A stretch of 64,000 bases of DNA from Erythroxylum novogranatense (GCA_029891385.1 CM057232.1:70705824-70769823), one strand, 5' to 3'; shown: positions 9,501 to 22,306, numbered from the stretch's first letter. Translations and numbers: made by a program. The notes: generated by a model not told the origin, from the letters alone.

Positions 9501-10908
9501 TGTGGTTTATTGAGCCCAAAGAATGCACAATTCCGATGGATAGAATGCCAACTGGTATTAATAGAACACGAAAAGCAAACATTTCTCATGGAAAACCTCC
9601 ATTCATGCTGAATTTTGACGTTTTTCTTGGCTGTGACATTTTTGTATATTTAGAGGCATTAGTGAAACGAACACAAACGTATGAAGCAGTGCATAACTCA
9701 GCAAGATGAGCTACAAACTTCTTGTCTTGGTTGTTGTGACATAGTTTTGTCTGGGCAGAATCTGCTGGCTGGGAATGAGTTTTAGAATTCATATTCCAAT
9801 AGATCCTTGGTTATAATCTTTTTCATTTAAGTATTAAGCTATCACTGTCTACGTGAAGGCATTGAAAAGGTGTGTGAATACAAGTACCTCAGGGTTTGGT
9901 ACGAGTTTTCTTGTGTACTTTTCCATGTAGGGTAGCATAACTGAATAAAAAAATTCCTTGCTGATCCCTGGATTGAGCCGCCAACTTGCTTCCATTTAGC
10001 TTGGTCTACAACAGGTTACCTTTTCCTGGTTCTTTGTTGAGATTCTAACATTATGATATATGATTTCTAGGAAAGGCAACTGTTCACCAGCTTTATGGCA
10101 CAAGAGTAGCAGTATTGGCTGGGGATTTTATGTTTGCTCAGTCGTCATGGTACCTAGCTAATCTTGAGAACATTGAAGTCATTAAGCTTATCAGCCAGGT
10201 CTGTTGTGTGCTCTTAGTTCTTACCTGTTGAAAGTAAAACTGGATAGTTCTTGAAGAAAAACAGAAGAAACATATCTGCTTAACATAATTCAACTCTAAA
10301 GCAACATAATTGTGTGAAGATATTGATTCTGTGAATTGAAGTTACGTTCTCCATGGCAGGTTATCAAGGATTTTGCAAGTGGTGAAATAAAGCAGGCATC
10401 TAGCCTTTTCGACTGTGATATTCAGCTTGAGGAGTATATGATCAAGAGCTATTACAAAACAGCATCTTTAATTGCTGCTAGTACCAAAGGAGCTGCTATT
10501 TTTAGTGGAGTTGACAGCAGTATCGCTCAACAAATGTATGAATATGGGAAGAATCTTGGTCTATCCTTCCAAGTTGTTGATGACATACTGGATTTCACAC
10601 AATCAGCAGAGCAGCTAGGCAAGCCTGCTGCCACTGACCTGGCAAAAGGAAACCTAACTGCACCAGTGATATTTGCCCTTGAGAAAGAGACGAAGCTGAG
10701 GGAAATAATTGAATCTGAATTTTGTGATGACGATTCCCTTGATGAAGCCATTCAATTGGTTAAGAAAAGTGGGGGTATTGAGAGGGCACAACAGTTAGCT
10801 GAGGAGAAAGCTGATCTAGCAATTCAGAATCTTCAATGTCTTCCTCGAAGTAAATTTCGTTCCTGTCTTGAAGAAATGGTATTATACAATCTTGAACGAA
10901 TTGATTAG
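6561..10908 (+). CDS. SPS1: Solanesyl diphosphate synthase, plastid type (six exons)
   Basis: Trans-prenyltransferase that extends allylic diphosphates with isopentenyl diphosphate to C45, for the plastoquinone-9 side chain. Coding exons by GT-AG fit and unbroken frame: 6561-6792, 7207-7331, 8792-8919, 8997-9100, 10071-10198, 10360-10908; total 1,266 nt, 421 residues, close to the roughly 405-420 of plant plastid SPS. The Ser/Thr/Arg-rich N-terminus (about residues 1-70) looks like a chloroplast transit peptide. Conserved blocks: GGKRMRP (exon 3), first Asp-rich motif DDVLD (186-190), GDFMFAQ (exon 5), SYYKTASL, and second Asp-rich motif DDILD (313-317). The residue five before the first motif is Ala, as expected for long-chain products. 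The ending LYNLERID matches plant SPS1/SPS2. The first of two adjacent Met codons is taken as start. Paralogue number (SPS1 versus SPS2) is uncertain; no disabling change seen. Confidence 0.95.
7379..7526. repeat. 74-bp tandem duplication in SPS intron 2
   Basis: 7379-7452 and 7453-7526 are two copies of a 74-base unit (ACTTACA.TGTGGCGGA start, TTTTGGATTGTAT end) differing at a handful of sites. Intronic, no coding content. Confidence 0.85.
8084..8572 (+). mobile_element. Rearranged copia fragment with long inverted repeat, SPS intron 2
   Basis: Inside intron 2. The centre (about 8230-8450) reads on the plus strand as a copia protease-region stretch ([19 protein letters not shown], then [11 protein letters not shown]) fused to the integrase-RT linker ([15 protein letters not shown]) with the integrase between them deleted. 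The linker's acidic part (about 8456-8572) is present a second time in opposite orientation at about 8084-8217. Over the best 88 bases the arms differ by only two substitutions and a three-base indel; a 14-base insertion interrupts the inner end of the left arm. Transcribed with the SPS pre-mRNA, this would fold into a long stem with a loop of about 240-260 bases. It is removed with the intron. Confidence 0.85.
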
Positions 10909-11166
10909 CTGGATGCATCTTGTGGTAAAAGCAATGTCATAGAAATCAATAGCAGGGAGGTCTATAATAAGGGATTTTCAGCTAGCCATTTCCATTTCAC
11001 AACAATTCTTTCCTGAAAATTGGACGAGTCCTGTTGAAGAGGAGCTACTGCTTGGGACTGTCAATAGGTAATGGGTAATATTTAAACGCACGACATTATC
11101 TAATTCTTTAAACCACGTTTAGTTGGTCTAGAGAAACTATTATTCTCTTTTCACTGTTGTATGATA

Positions 11167-11172
11167 AATAAA
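11167..11172 (+). terminator. Candidate polyadenylation signal of SPS
   Basis: AATAAA inside GATAAATAAATAAC, about 260 bp after the SPS stop codon, followed by T-rich sequence. A plausible 3' end signal, not proof of the site used. Confidence 0.4.
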
Positions 11173-11179
11173 TAACATC

Positions 11180-12718
11180 CAAGCTGTATTGTAGATATTT
11201 TCTTGGCCATTTGTTCTAGGGTGATGTGATTATAGGCAACAGCACAGCAGTCTAAAGAGATGTTATCTTGAATCATTGCTCAGCCTTCACATAACCAAAC
11301 TAGTCTTATTCAGTAACTGCAGTCGTTTATGCAATTTACTACTGGAACTTGCACTTTGTTCGACAAAATTTGCAACGGTTAGAATAAACTTCTTTTTGCT
11401 TATGACACTGGAGATGGTACGTCCAATTGCTTGTTGCCCACAAAACTGCATTGATATTTCATAAAGTTCCAAATAGTATATGACTAATTATAATCGAAAA
11501 ATAGGTAAATTTGAGTTTTGATATCTTCGTGCTGCTATGTCCTCTCTCACACAATTCACAACATATTATTTACTTGGTATCGTTGCTTTTACTGAAAAAC
11601 TTATCCCGTGTAGTGATTTGACCTGTAAGTAATAGCTTTGATCAACTTTTCACACGATAATTGCTCTATTGAACTTATAAAGTATCTCAAAGAAATTGGT
11701 TATATACATGTTCAGATCTTTATCTGGTAGACCATCAAACTATTCAAATTATAGTAGCATCTAGAGAAAGCTGTATAGATCACAAATTAGTTGATTGCTG
11801 CAACTGTCAGATATAAATATGTTGGCTGACATCCTATGAGTGATGGCTTTGCATAATCTAATATGGTTATGTACTCTTCCTTCATATTAACATGTTATCA
11901 ATTCTAGGTTAATATCTTGTTCCATTATCTGAGTGTTACAAACTTGAAATAAAACTACATTAAGGCACCAAAAGTAAATATTAAAGAAATAAAAATAAAA
12001 GAAAAATAACCAGATTAATAACAATTGTGTCTCTTTAATATTACTAACATCCTTAACAATGGTATCAAAACTTGATTTTCTCTACTAACATACTATTAAG
12101 TCTCAAGTAAGTATGCCTATCATTTTGTAGTAATATAATGATGAGTATAGTATCATTCCTAGGACGATTTTGTAAACAATATGTCTAACTCTTGTAATAT
12201 CATATTATCAATAATTAAGAGTGCGATTGATTCAACCTAACCTTAAAATTATAGTAAAACATATTAAAATATCTCTACAAACAAAACAAAGCAAGTATCA
12301 ATGAATATAAATTAGGTAATATGAAAACGTTTAGATAAGAATTCACCATATCATCATCTTATACTCATGATTTAGTTATTTACAGATTTTATGATTTAGA
12401 CTGATGAAATCTTTTAATAAATGAATTATCATCTTTTAATATACTACCATCTGTCCTTCAATTGATTAACCAATATGCCTATATGATAACACATCTAAAA
12501 TTGTATGAAACTTTGGAAAAGGTTGTGTTATAATACTAGAAGAATCATGTAAGTCTATTTCTAGTACCTCGTTCAATTCCCAATATCCATATCTAAGTTA
12601 ATCTACAAATAAGTTCTTTTAAAAATTGCATATGGATTAAAATCTAATTTAAGTTTTCACTTTTATCTTATTAGCATTAAGTTCAACAAAGATATTCCTA
12701 TCTAGACATCAATAAAAC
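11180..12718. other. AT-rich intergenic DNA, no gene seen
   Basis: Between the SPS 3' end and the MITE. AT-rich and broken by stops in all frames; only short chance open stretches (for example 11276-11472 on both strands) without recognisable motifs. Confidence 0.6.
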
Positions 12719-12721
12719 TTA

Positions 12722-12964
12722 TGGGGCGTTTGGTTTGAGGGTTTGGGAATGAAGGAATGAAATAATTGTAAAAAATAGTGTTTGTTTTGGGGTTTTCAAT
12801 TCCAAGGGAATAGATTTATTTCATTAAGTTTAAGAATCTACTAAACCCTCCAAAAGGGATGGATATCAAGTTTTCATTCCAATCTAGTGGTTACTATTTA
12901 TACTCCTCCCCCCACATAAGCAAATTTTATTCTTACTGATCACTCATTATCATCATCATCATCT

Positions 12965-13034
<70 letters not shown>

Positions 13035-13066
13035 TATTATTATTATTGTTATTATTATTATTATTA

Positions 13067-13123
<57 letters not shown>

Positions 13124-13215
13124 TATAAGTTTTATACTTATTATTATTATTAATTATTTGTATTGTTATTATTATTAATTATTGTTATTATTATTATTAT
13201 TATTAAGTTTTATAC

Positions 13216-13264
<49 letters not shown>

Positions 13265-13746
13265 CAATTGTTATTAATTATTGTTCTTACTATTATTATT
13301 TATTATTATAAATTTTAAACTTATTATTATTATTATCCTTATTATTATTGTTATTATTATTATTATACTAAATTAATTATCTTATTATTATTATTATTAT
13401 TTATTATTATTATTATTAATGTTATTATATGAAATTAATTATCTTATTATTATTAATAATTATTATTAATTTTACTATACTGAAATTAATTATCTTATTA
13501 TTATTATTATTATTATAAATTTTGTATTAATAATAATAAATATGATATGGAAATATGATATGAAAAGTGGTATTATATTATTTTTCATTCCCATTAATGC
13601 AACAAACCAAACAACATTATTGGTATTAATACAGAAACCCAAGTTACAAACCAAACATCATTTTTTATTTTTCATACTCATTCCCATTCCCTTCTACTAT
13701 CATACTCATATCCATACCCAACTCCGTGCTCAAACCAAACGCCCCC
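12722..13746. mobile_element. Harbinger/Tourist-like MITE
   Basis: Terminal inverted repeats GGGGCGTTTGGTTTGAG (left) and its complement at the right end (CAAACCAAACGCCCC), flanked by direct copies of TTA (12719-12721 and 13747-13749), the target preference of PIF/Harbinger. No transposase. The subterminal parts are also loosely inverted (CATTCC/GGAATG-rich). Most of the 1,025 bp is an expanded TTA/ATT microsatellite, so the original MITE was probably about 400-500 bp. Confidence 0.78.
12967..13517. repeat. Long (TTA)n/(ATT)n microsatellite
   Basis: About 550 bp of nearly continuous ATT triplets, interrupted by short variants such as TTATACTTA, AAATTAATTATC and a repeated block ending TTATC. 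The interruptions themselves recur, which points to larger-scale duplications within the array. It lies inside the MITE. Confidence 0.95.
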
Positions 13747-13899
13747 TTAGTCACTCATCATCCTCAAAAGAAACAACATAAACAAAAGAATTAAAGAAAT
13801 CATGTAAAAGTGTTCTCTTAATGACAATCTTTAAACTCTTAATGCATTTTGTTTTGTTAGGATGATTCCTAATCACTTCTCTCATAGAAGATGAATGTA

Positions 13900-13941
13900 A
13901 AGTGTGCTATAAGGTCTCTCTCTCTCCCCTCTATAGATGTT
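13900..13941. repeat. One half of a ~40-bp tandem duplication split by copia insertion
   Basis: The 42 bases at 13900-13941 (AAGTGTGCT... to ...TATAGATGTT) recur at 23217-23255 with a three-base difference, on the far side of the copia element. The copia target site AAGTG is the first five bases of the unit, so the element landed at the boundary of a pre-existing local tandem duplication. Confidence 0.8.
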
Positions 13942-13946
13942 AAGTG

Positions 13947-14822
13947 TGAAGTGAATCACACGTTAATACAGCACTTAGAAAACGATATTAGAATGCACTA
14001 GAAGGGGGGGGGGGTTGAATTGTGTATTCCCCTTTTTATAAATCTTTTCAGAACTATTTGTTAGAAATAAAATTTTTTAAGAATTTTTATAGATTCTGAT
14101 TAGTCAAACTCTTCAATACTATGTATATAAAAAGTAAGTAATGATAAAATTTGAAACTGAAATAGAGATAGAGAGTAAGAGTGGTAGACACGAAGATTTA
14201 TCCTGGTTCACCCCAAACAGTGGGCTACATCCAGTCCTCAAAGTTTCTTCTGAGATTTCACTATCTCTTCAAACGTTACAAGTATTCTTTCCACGAGCCT
14301 CTTCAGGTCTCTACAACCAGTATTCTTTCACACTTAGCCTCTGCAGGCTATCTGTACAACTTTTCTTCTCGAAAAATATTTGAACACTTGTTACAGAATA
14401 ATAGCACTCGGCTAAATCACTTTTTCTCACGAAGTAATTCTTTTCACTATTTCGTGTAAGTATCTGTAAGCTCTTTGTGAAACTGTTTTGTGTAACTTTC
14501 CGTAAGTTTTAGTAACTTTGCAATCTTCGACTTCGACTTGTATTTATAGCCTTCGTCTCCAACTGTTTCTTGATTCTTGAATCTTAAATCTTGAATCTTT
14601 AAAGAAACGGTTAATCAGTTGAGTTCTCAGAATTAACTCGAATCGACTCTTGCGTCTTCTTCTTTTCTGCGTCAAATGTCGCTTTTGTATTTTGCGTCTG
14701 CTCGCTTTGCATTCAAAGCGTCTGCGTCTGATCCGACTTCGTCTGTTTTGTTTTTCTTTGTATTTGAACTCTTTTTGTTATACATCAAAATCATATTTAT
14801 GTAAAGTCATGTTGACTTAACA
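13947..14822 (-). repeat. 3' LTR of copia element (minus strand)
   Basis: 876 bp, TG...CA ends, very similar to the LTR at 22307-23216. The clearest difference is in the minisatellite near 14650-14745, where the GCAGACGCA repeat block is shorter and scrambled. A minus-strand TATA element (GCTATAAATAC, about 14542-14552) marks the U3 promoter. Confidence 0.92.
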
Positions 14823-14836
14823 ATCTCCCCTTTTTT
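14823..14836 (-). promoter_or_regulatory. Polypurine tract of copia element
   Basis: AAAAAAGGGGAGATT-type tract on the minus strand directly before the 3' LTR (TGTTAAG...); primer site for plus-strand DNA synthesis. Confidence 0.8.
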
Positions 14837-15071
14837 GAGTATAACAAATTATATACAAGAAAAGAAAAAAAAAAAAATCTGAGATGTTGCAAAAGTAAAA
14901 CAAACTTATCTTCTTCCTTTCTTCGTCTCGATGTGGTCACACCTTCTTTGTCCGAACATCCTCTCCTCTTACATTCATTTTCTTCTTTTCCCTCTCCTCT
15001 TCCTTTTCTTCTCTCCCTATTTGTTATAATAAAAATGATTAATGATTTCGCTCTTCAAAGAATTCTCGCTA

Positions 15072-17310
15072 TCATCTTTTTAGATCATTCACCGTCTCCT
15101 TCATGTCGTTGAGTTCACCACGTAATCTCGACTTCATCGGTGGATCAACCGACGAGGAGGCTTGAGCAACTTCTGCTGATGGAGGAGTAAAAGGAATTGA
15201 AGTAGTGTAAGCATCAGAGGATGAAGTGTAGTCTTCATTGATCTCAAAGGTAAGTGGACGAATGAACGTTTCAGCTTCAGGAATATTTAAGTCAAAAGGC
15301 ACAGGCAGCATCAACAACTGTCTTCCTTGCAGGGGTAATGCTTGTGATTGTATAGACAGAGTACTAGACAAAGGGTTAATACTTAGAGTGTCTCGAACCG
15401 TGGACTCAATAAATGTTCTGTTCTTAGTCTTCCCCATCGGACGGTCTTCCACCTTATTAGTATAGCTGCAACTTGCTTTATCTGGATCCTGCAGGAGTGC
15501 ATGCTTCATCAATTCTTCGCACTTCTTTTCGCAATTTGATCTGCGGATGATCATCACCGCATCATCTTCGGGATATAATTTTGATTTCTCCTGGTAAAAT
15601 CTTTTGGATATCTTGGCTGTATATCCGGTGCAACCATTATCTCTGTGTTCTTTGTGATTGGGAAAATAGTACATGGATGGCAGGGCCGTTTTGAAGGATA
15701 TGACATAGTAGCAGCAAATCCCAAAGTATCATAGAAGATCTTTTCGTCTTCTTTGAGTAACTGTCATGTGTTACTATTAATCACCATAGGTTGTACCACA
15801 GCTACTATCTTCTTCACTGGTTGAACACCGATTGCAATAGCAGTCATCTATCTGGTAACTACTTCTACCATTTTGATCTTCAACTTCTGTTTCCTCAAGA
15901 ACTTATAGTAGTTGTATACCATCAGACACGATTTATCATCATCCGAATCGATACTCATCGTTGCTTTTGATGTGCTTGAGAGGAGTCATCCGAACCGGCT
16001 TTCATCCATGGCTCCTTCATTGAGCAATAGGTGTTTCTGAATCAGTATCTTTCGCTTCGATTTCGTTCCTTTTGAATAGCATCAATAGTTTCTTTCTGTT
16101 GACTAACTTTCTCAGCAGTTGAGGTGGTCTTCTTTCGACTAACCTTCTTAGTCTTTGCCTCTGCTTCAGTTAGTCTTATCGATTTCTTCGCTGGAGATTT
16201 TCCTCTTTCAGATTTTGATTTTCTCTTCCTCTCAGTTTCTTTGGATTTTCTGGCCGTATCTTCTTCCAGAATAGAAACTAAGGATCTTGTGGCTCTGGGT
16301 GCACAAGATTTAGAAGTTTCTTCTCGACTCTGTTCTCTGACAATCTTTTCTTCCTGTTGCCTCAGAGTCCTAATTCTTGGTGATCTCTTTGCTTTCTTCA
16401 CCACTTCGTTTAAAAGACTTTCTCCTCGTCTTTTGGCGACTTTGTTCATCCTCTCCGAATTGGCTTTCTTGAGATGAGGACTACTTTGTTTCATGAGAGG
16501 TCTTCCTAGCACTCTCCTTAGTTCATCAGCAGGCGATTTGATACTCACTGGAGATCGAGAACTTGAAACAGGAGTTTTCTTCAATGCACGCTCCCCCTCA
16601 GTTCTTGACTTCCTTGAAGAGTCGGCTTGGTCTTTGTCTACTGTGTTCAGTCCCATTCGCCGTATCGTGTATGCATCGATCTTGCTCTTCAAAGGAACAG
16701 TTCTTCTATTTCTTTGGTGCAGACGAATACCAGATTCCTTAAAAATCCTCGTCAGAAGCATACCATAAGGATAACTCGTTGTTTCCTTTATCCCCTTAAT
16801 CATATAATGAAGGATCAAGAAGGGTAAATCTATGGGGTTTCGATTCAGTAGGTAGAACAGACATTGTTCATCTGGAGTGGTCACCAAATGTCTTGAATCG
16901 ACTCTGGGTAGAATGCAATTAAATAAAATTGCGTGAAGCACCCTAGCCTTTGGAATCAAATTGGATGTCTTCCTCTCCCTTGAATCATTCGTGCCATATA
17001 GTTGCCTCTTGATATCTTCTTCCTTCATACCGACTTGGGACATCCATCCGACTTTGGTAGACAGTTTCTCCCCAACCGATGGACACTCGATCATCTTCTT
17101 TATAAGCTCCTTTGTCATAACAACAGATATCCTATCTACAGAAGATACGATAGTGTTGTCTATTAGACTGGCGTTCTTCCAAAACTCATATACCTCATTC
17201 GTGTACACGTGTTCTTGCGTCGGAAGAAGTTCCTCCAACCAACTCTTATGATTTACGGTTCTACATCCATTCCGTCTCTTCTCGGTGACTCAAAGTTCAC
17301 AAGTCTTCCA
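15072..17310 (-). pseudogene. Third ORF of SIRE-like copia element ('env-like')
   Basis: Minus-strand ORF3 located between pol and the polypurine tract, in two main open pieces (17238-16042, 398 codons; 15674-15072, 200 codons) with breaks between and a frameshift near the N-terminus. The first piece contains a conserved globular region (LPRVDSRHLVTTPDEQCLFY) of the kind annotated as a 'putative plant transposon protein' domain, then a long Lys/Arg/Ser-rich stretch with nuclear-signal-like clusters. The second ends in a helix-prone segment (RGELNDMKETVNDLKR). The order and sequence match 55086-57347 in the sister element. I see no signal peptide or transmembrane segment, so the traditional 'envelope-like' label rests on position only. 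Confidence 0.82.
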
Positions 17311-17581
17311 AAATCATAGCCGCTTCCATGTGTAGAGCAAAACCATCTTCGGAGAACTTTTGAGTGAGATGTTTTGAGAGAATTGGTAAAGCGAAATGAA
17401 CCGTCGGGAGATGATGAAAAGACCGCAATGCTTTCACCTTGGTCTATTTGTAGGATTACGATCCGTGAGTTCTAGAATCATTAAGAACCTCGATATAATC
17501 AGATTTTTCCCTCCAAAAATCTTCCTTGAGAGAAGTTACTAGAGGTAACTCACACTGTAACTAACGTCGTTAGTTTTGACG

Positions 17582-20527
17582 TTACTTTAGTCCTGACCGT
17601 TCACTTAACATGACCATGTTAAGGTTACGTCTTATCTTCTGGAACCGTTCTTTACTCAGCGGTTTAGTGAAGATATCCGCCCACTGAAGCTCTGTTTCAA
17701 TGAACTGTAGAAGCATTATTTTTCTCTGAACATAGTCTCTCAGAAAGTGATGTCTGACTTCTATATGCTTCACTCTGGAATGCTAAATTGGATTCTTTGA
17801 TAGATTAATTGCACTGGTGTTGTCGTAAAAGATTGGAATCTCCTCTTCTTGGACTGAATAGTCTTCAAGCTGATACTTGATCCACAACGTCGTGGAGCAA
17901 GAATCTCGGCGGACATATATTTCGCTTCACGGTTGATAGTGTAATTGAGCTTTGTCTCTTGCTTGACCGGGAGACTAGATTTTCCAAGAAAGTGACATCC
18001 TCCACTTGTGCTTTTCCTTTCGATTCTATCTCGGCATAGTCAGCGTCGCAATATCCAATTAACTCAAATCTTTACCTTTCTCAAACATTAAGCAAAGATC
18101 GGTAGTACTGCGAGATATCTCAAAATTCTTTTAACAAAGAATAAATGAGACTCTCTAGGATCGGCTTGAAATCTTGCACACAAGCATACACCTGAACAAA
18201 ATATCGTGTCTACTTGTCAGAAGATACAGAAAGAACCGATCATCCTCTATATAGGGTTTGATCCACCTTCTTACCAAGTTCGTCTTTCGACAAAAGGTTT
18301 GAAGGATGCATCTGAGTTGCCATAGGCTTCACATTATTCATATCAAACTTATTCAACAACTCTTTCACATACTTTTGTTGATGACTGAAGATCTTCTATT
18401 CAGTTTGCTTAACTTGCAACCCAAGAAAGAACTTTAACTCACCCATCATACTCATTTCAAACTCTTTCTTCATTAGCCTCTCAAACTTTAAACACAACTC
18501 TTTCAAGTAGCACCAAAATGATATCATCAACGAGATCTGCACTAAGATAAAATCATTCGAACCTTCTTCCTAAAGAGCGTCTTATCAACTTGACCTCTCA
18601 TCAAACCATTTTCTATTAAAAGGTACTCAGACGATCATACCAAGCTCTAAGAGCTTGCTTCAGTCGATATAAGGCTTTGTGAAGTCTATAGACATAGTCG
18701 GATTTTAACATCTTTGAAGCCAGGTGGTTGTTTCACATACACCTCTTCATCTATAAAGCCATTCGTAAATGCACTCTTAACATCCATCTGAAACAGCTTT
18801 ATGTCATGGCAGATTGCACATGCCAACAAAATCCTTATAGCTTCAAGTCTCGCTACTGGAGCATATGTTTCATTGTAGTCTTTTCTTTCTTGCTGATTAT
18901 AGCCTTGTGCTACTAATCTAGCCTTATTACGACTTACTCTGCCTGATTCGTCTAATTTATTCTTAAAAACCCATCTGGTTCTTATAATGGATTTCTTAGG
19001 AGGTTTTGGAACTAAGGACCAGACGTTATTCCTAGTAAATTGATTCAGCTCCTCTTGCATGGCTAACACCCAAGCTTCGTCTTGAAGAGCTTCCTCAACC
19101 TTTTAGGCTCTACTTGAGATAAAACTACATTAGCTTCTCTTCGAATCTGGACCTTGTTCTAACTCCTTACGAGGTCTCACCGATAATTAACTCTTCCGGA
19201 TGAGAGCTTTTATACTTCCAATCTCGCCTTAGTACAATAGTTTCGGAATATCTTCAATTTTGTTCTCATGAGTGTCGATGAAGGAGTTTCGTAGTATCAT
19301 CTAAGTTCTTTGAATGACCTTCATTTTCATGTCATCTTCCTTATGGGGTTGAGAACTATCATCAAACTTGACATGGATCGTCTCTTCACATCTTTGAAGG
19401 AAGGTTGTAAACTCGAAATGCCTTGAGCGATGATGAGTAGCCTAGAAAGATTCTGGATAGGTCTTGAATCGAATTTATCCAACACTCTTTTGTATTCAAA
19501 TGGAACATTTGCACCCAAATGGATGAAAGTAAGATATACTTGGTCTTCTTCCATTCCATAACTCATAAGGAGTTTTCTTCAACATGGGTCGCAATGAATT
19601 CTATTTCGAATATAGCATCTTTGTATTCACACTTACCGCCTGTAAATACTTAGGTAGATTCATCTCACATAGCATGGTTCTTGCCATCTCTTGAATCGTC
19701 CTATTCTTCCTTTCAACAAATCCATTCTGTTGTGGAGTTCTAGGGGCCGAGAAGTTGTGGAAAATTCCATTCTCTTCACAGAATATTTTGAACTTCTCAT
19801 TTTCAAACTCTCCACCATGGTCACTCCCGACATCGGCTATGGACATTCCTTTTCATTCTCAGAAACTTTCTGGATAAGGTTCTTAAGCACTTAAAAGACT
19901 CATCTTTGTGTGATAAAAATAATATTCAACAAAATCGAGTAAAGTCATCAACAATAACAAGTTCATATTTCTTTCTGCCAAGGCTTATTGTCCTTGTTGG
20001 ACCAAATAAATCCATATGTAACAATTCTAAAGGTCTCGATGAGGTTACAAAACTTTTAAAAGAAAAAGAGGTTTTCACTTGTTTTCCTTTCAAACAATTT
20101 TCACAAAAAAATTCTTTGTCAAAACTTATTTTTGGCAAACCTCTTACTAAATCATGTTTTGCCAATTTTGAAATATGTTTCAAAGAGACATGACCTAGCT
20201 TTTATGCCGATTAGTCTTTCTTCTTGAAGATAGAAAACATGAAATATTTTGACTTTGAAAATCTTCTAAATTAATTTTGTAAAGATTGTTTCTTCTCTTG
20301 GCAGAGAAAAGTATAGACCCATCTTTGTTTCTGATTTCGCAAAGATTTTGATTGAATGTAACTGTGAAACCAGAATCACACAATTGACTGACGCTAATCA
20401 AGTTATGCTTCAGACCATCAAAAAGCAGTACATTATTATGCATGCAAAAGAATCTTTACCTATTTTCCGATTCTAATAATTTTGCCTGCTGGTTGTCTCT
20501 CGAAAGTTACCGATCCTCCTTCTTATA
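17582..20527 (-). pseudogene. Copia pol (protease, integrase, RT, RNase H), decayed
   Basis: Read on the minus strand: the protease start near 20590-20520 is broken, with Gly codons where the sister element has the catalytic Asp-Ser, and a TGA before HMTG. Protease tail and integrase zinc region at 20443-19926 (NLISVSQLCDSGF, LKGKQVKTSF). Integrase core with the first Asp in MDLFGPT and then SDHGGEFENEKF and PQQNGFVERKN (19846-19601). RT N-terminal part 19069-18686 (RTRWVFKNKLDESGR, FQMDVKSAF). A badly broken RT-RNase H stretch follows, then the RNase H end 17773-17582 (EVRHHFLRDYV, ADIFTKPL). Many stops; not functional. Confidence 0.88.
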
Positions 20528-22249
20528 TCAAGGTCTAGGAACATAGACTTTCTTCCCGTCATGTGTCATGAGCATCCACCGCCTAAATACTAATGGTGCT
20601 TGCCGTATCTTCCAAGGAAGGATATCTGCAGGAGAAACTATTTTATTTTTTGGTACCCAAATTTTCTTGGGTCCTTTACGGTTAGTAGTATGCATGTGAT
20701 GTGATTTTTGATGCATGTAACTAGGATGTTGATTAAAATGAAATATCTTATAATTTCCTTTTTGAAAGATAGATTTTTTATGTGACTGAATCTTGTTTTC
20801 TGTAAACCCTAATCCAGTCTTATCACTCGTATGTCTACATTTTCCAAGCATTTCATTCATTTTCTTTGTACTTTCTGTGAAAGTAGCTAAATCAGCTGAT
20901 AAGTTCTTAATCCTAAGTTTAAACTGATTGATCTCTTCTGATCTATCTACAACTTTCTTTTTATCTTCTAATTGTTTCTTTAGACAGATATTTTCTCTCT
21001 CGATTACCTCAGTATGTCTAATATTCTCTGCATACTTTTTCTTCAACAGCTTGTACTGTTTCAGAATAACATGAGAATCTTCTAATAGTTCTAAGTAAGC
21101 ATCATGCAAATTATCGTAGTCAGATTTTACCTCCTCATCACTATCTTCCTTGGCCATCAGGCAGATGTTCACATGTTCTGATGACTCGGAACCTGTATCT
21201 GATTCGGATGAATCTAGGTCCTCCCAAGTTGCCATCATACTTTTCTTGCCTTCTCTACTCTTCTTTGGTTTCTTCTTGAGAGTAGGACATTCGGACTTAT
21301 AGTGTCCAGGCTGATTGCACTCGTAGTAGATAATAGAAGACTTCTCTGGTTTAGCTTCATCTTTCCCATTCTTTCTGAATGTCTGGTTCCCTCTGGATTT
21401 CTTCTTCCACATGCGTCTTATCTTTCTAGAGATGAAAGATAATTCGTCATCTTCATCACTTGACTCTGATTCTGATTGGCTGGAGTTGTCATCCTTTGAT
21501 TCTTCAATTTTCAACGCCTTTGATAACTTCCTCCTTCTCTGAGTCTTATGATTCTTCTGTCCGGCCTTCAGTGCTATTGACTTGTCCTGCTTGGGCTTGT
21601 CTTCAGCGTTGAGTTCAACTTCATGAATCTTCAAGGATCCCAGCAACTCATCCAGCTTTAACACACTCAAGTCTTTGGCTTCTTGCACCGCAGTAACTTT
21701 AGGTCTCCATCTCTTAGGAAGACTTCTTAGAATCTTTCGAACATGATCTTGATTGTTGTATGTCCTTCCAAGAGCTTTCAATCCATTGACAATTGTTTGA
21801 AATCTTCCAAACATTTGATCAATAGATTCTTCATCTTCCATCCTGAAAAGTTCATATTGATGCACAAGAATACTTGTCTTGGATTCTTTAACTTGGCTTG
21901 TGCCTTCGTGAGCAATGGACAGTGTGTCCCACATTTCTTTTGCAATGTCGCAACCGTGGACTTTGTCGTACTCGCTCCTACTTAAGGCACACGTCAAGAA
22001 AAATTTTGCCTTTGAATTTAACTGTATTCTTGCTTTCTGATCAGCCGTCCATCTGTTCCGTGGAATAGAATTGCCTTTTTCATCTACAGGTGTATAAGGT
22101 CCATTCTCTATTACGTCCTAAAGGTCGACATGTGTAGATTCGATGAATAGCCGCATCCTATCTTTCCAGTAGTGATAGTCTTCTCCGTTGAATGCTGGAG
22201 GTCTAGTGACTGAGGCTCCTTCAGCGATGTATACATGTGACTCCGCCAT
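20528..22249 (-). pseudogene. Copia gag, one internal stop
   Basis: Gag begins at the minus-strand ATG at 22249 (MAESHVYIAEGAS), shortly after the primer binding site, and continues in one frame to 20528 apart from a TAG at 22118-22120 that replaces a Trp codon kept in the sister element. The UBN2-type capsid domain (HEGTSQVKESKTSILVHQYE, GRFQTIVNGLKALGRTYNN) is followed by an acidic stretch and a zinc knuckle whose first Cys is replaced by Tyr (YYECNQPGHYKSEC), then a coiled-coil-like region (LKKKYAENIRHTEVIERE). The 3' end passes out of frame into protease. Confidence 0.88.
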
Positions 22250-22292
22250 TATCTTTAATCCACACTTCGCCAAAGTGATTCTTGGATACCTT

Positions 22293-22304
22293 GCTCTGAT
22301 ATCA
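22293..22304 (-). promoter_or_regulatory. Primer binding site of copia element
   Basis: Minus strand TGATATCAGAGC, one base off the usual TGGTATCAGAGC complementary to initiator tRNA-Met, two bases after the LTR end ...CACTTCA. Confidence 0.85.
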
Positions 22305-22306
22305 AT

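Noticed and set aside
9500..9792. Small open frames within SPS intron 4
   Set aside because: No family resemblance, located between exons 4 and 5, and no retroelement signature.
10336..10359. ATG at 10336 as start of a separate 190-residue prenyltransferase
   Set aside because: The first codons up to 10359 are intron ending in CAG; the true exon starts at 10360 and joins in frame to five upstream exons.
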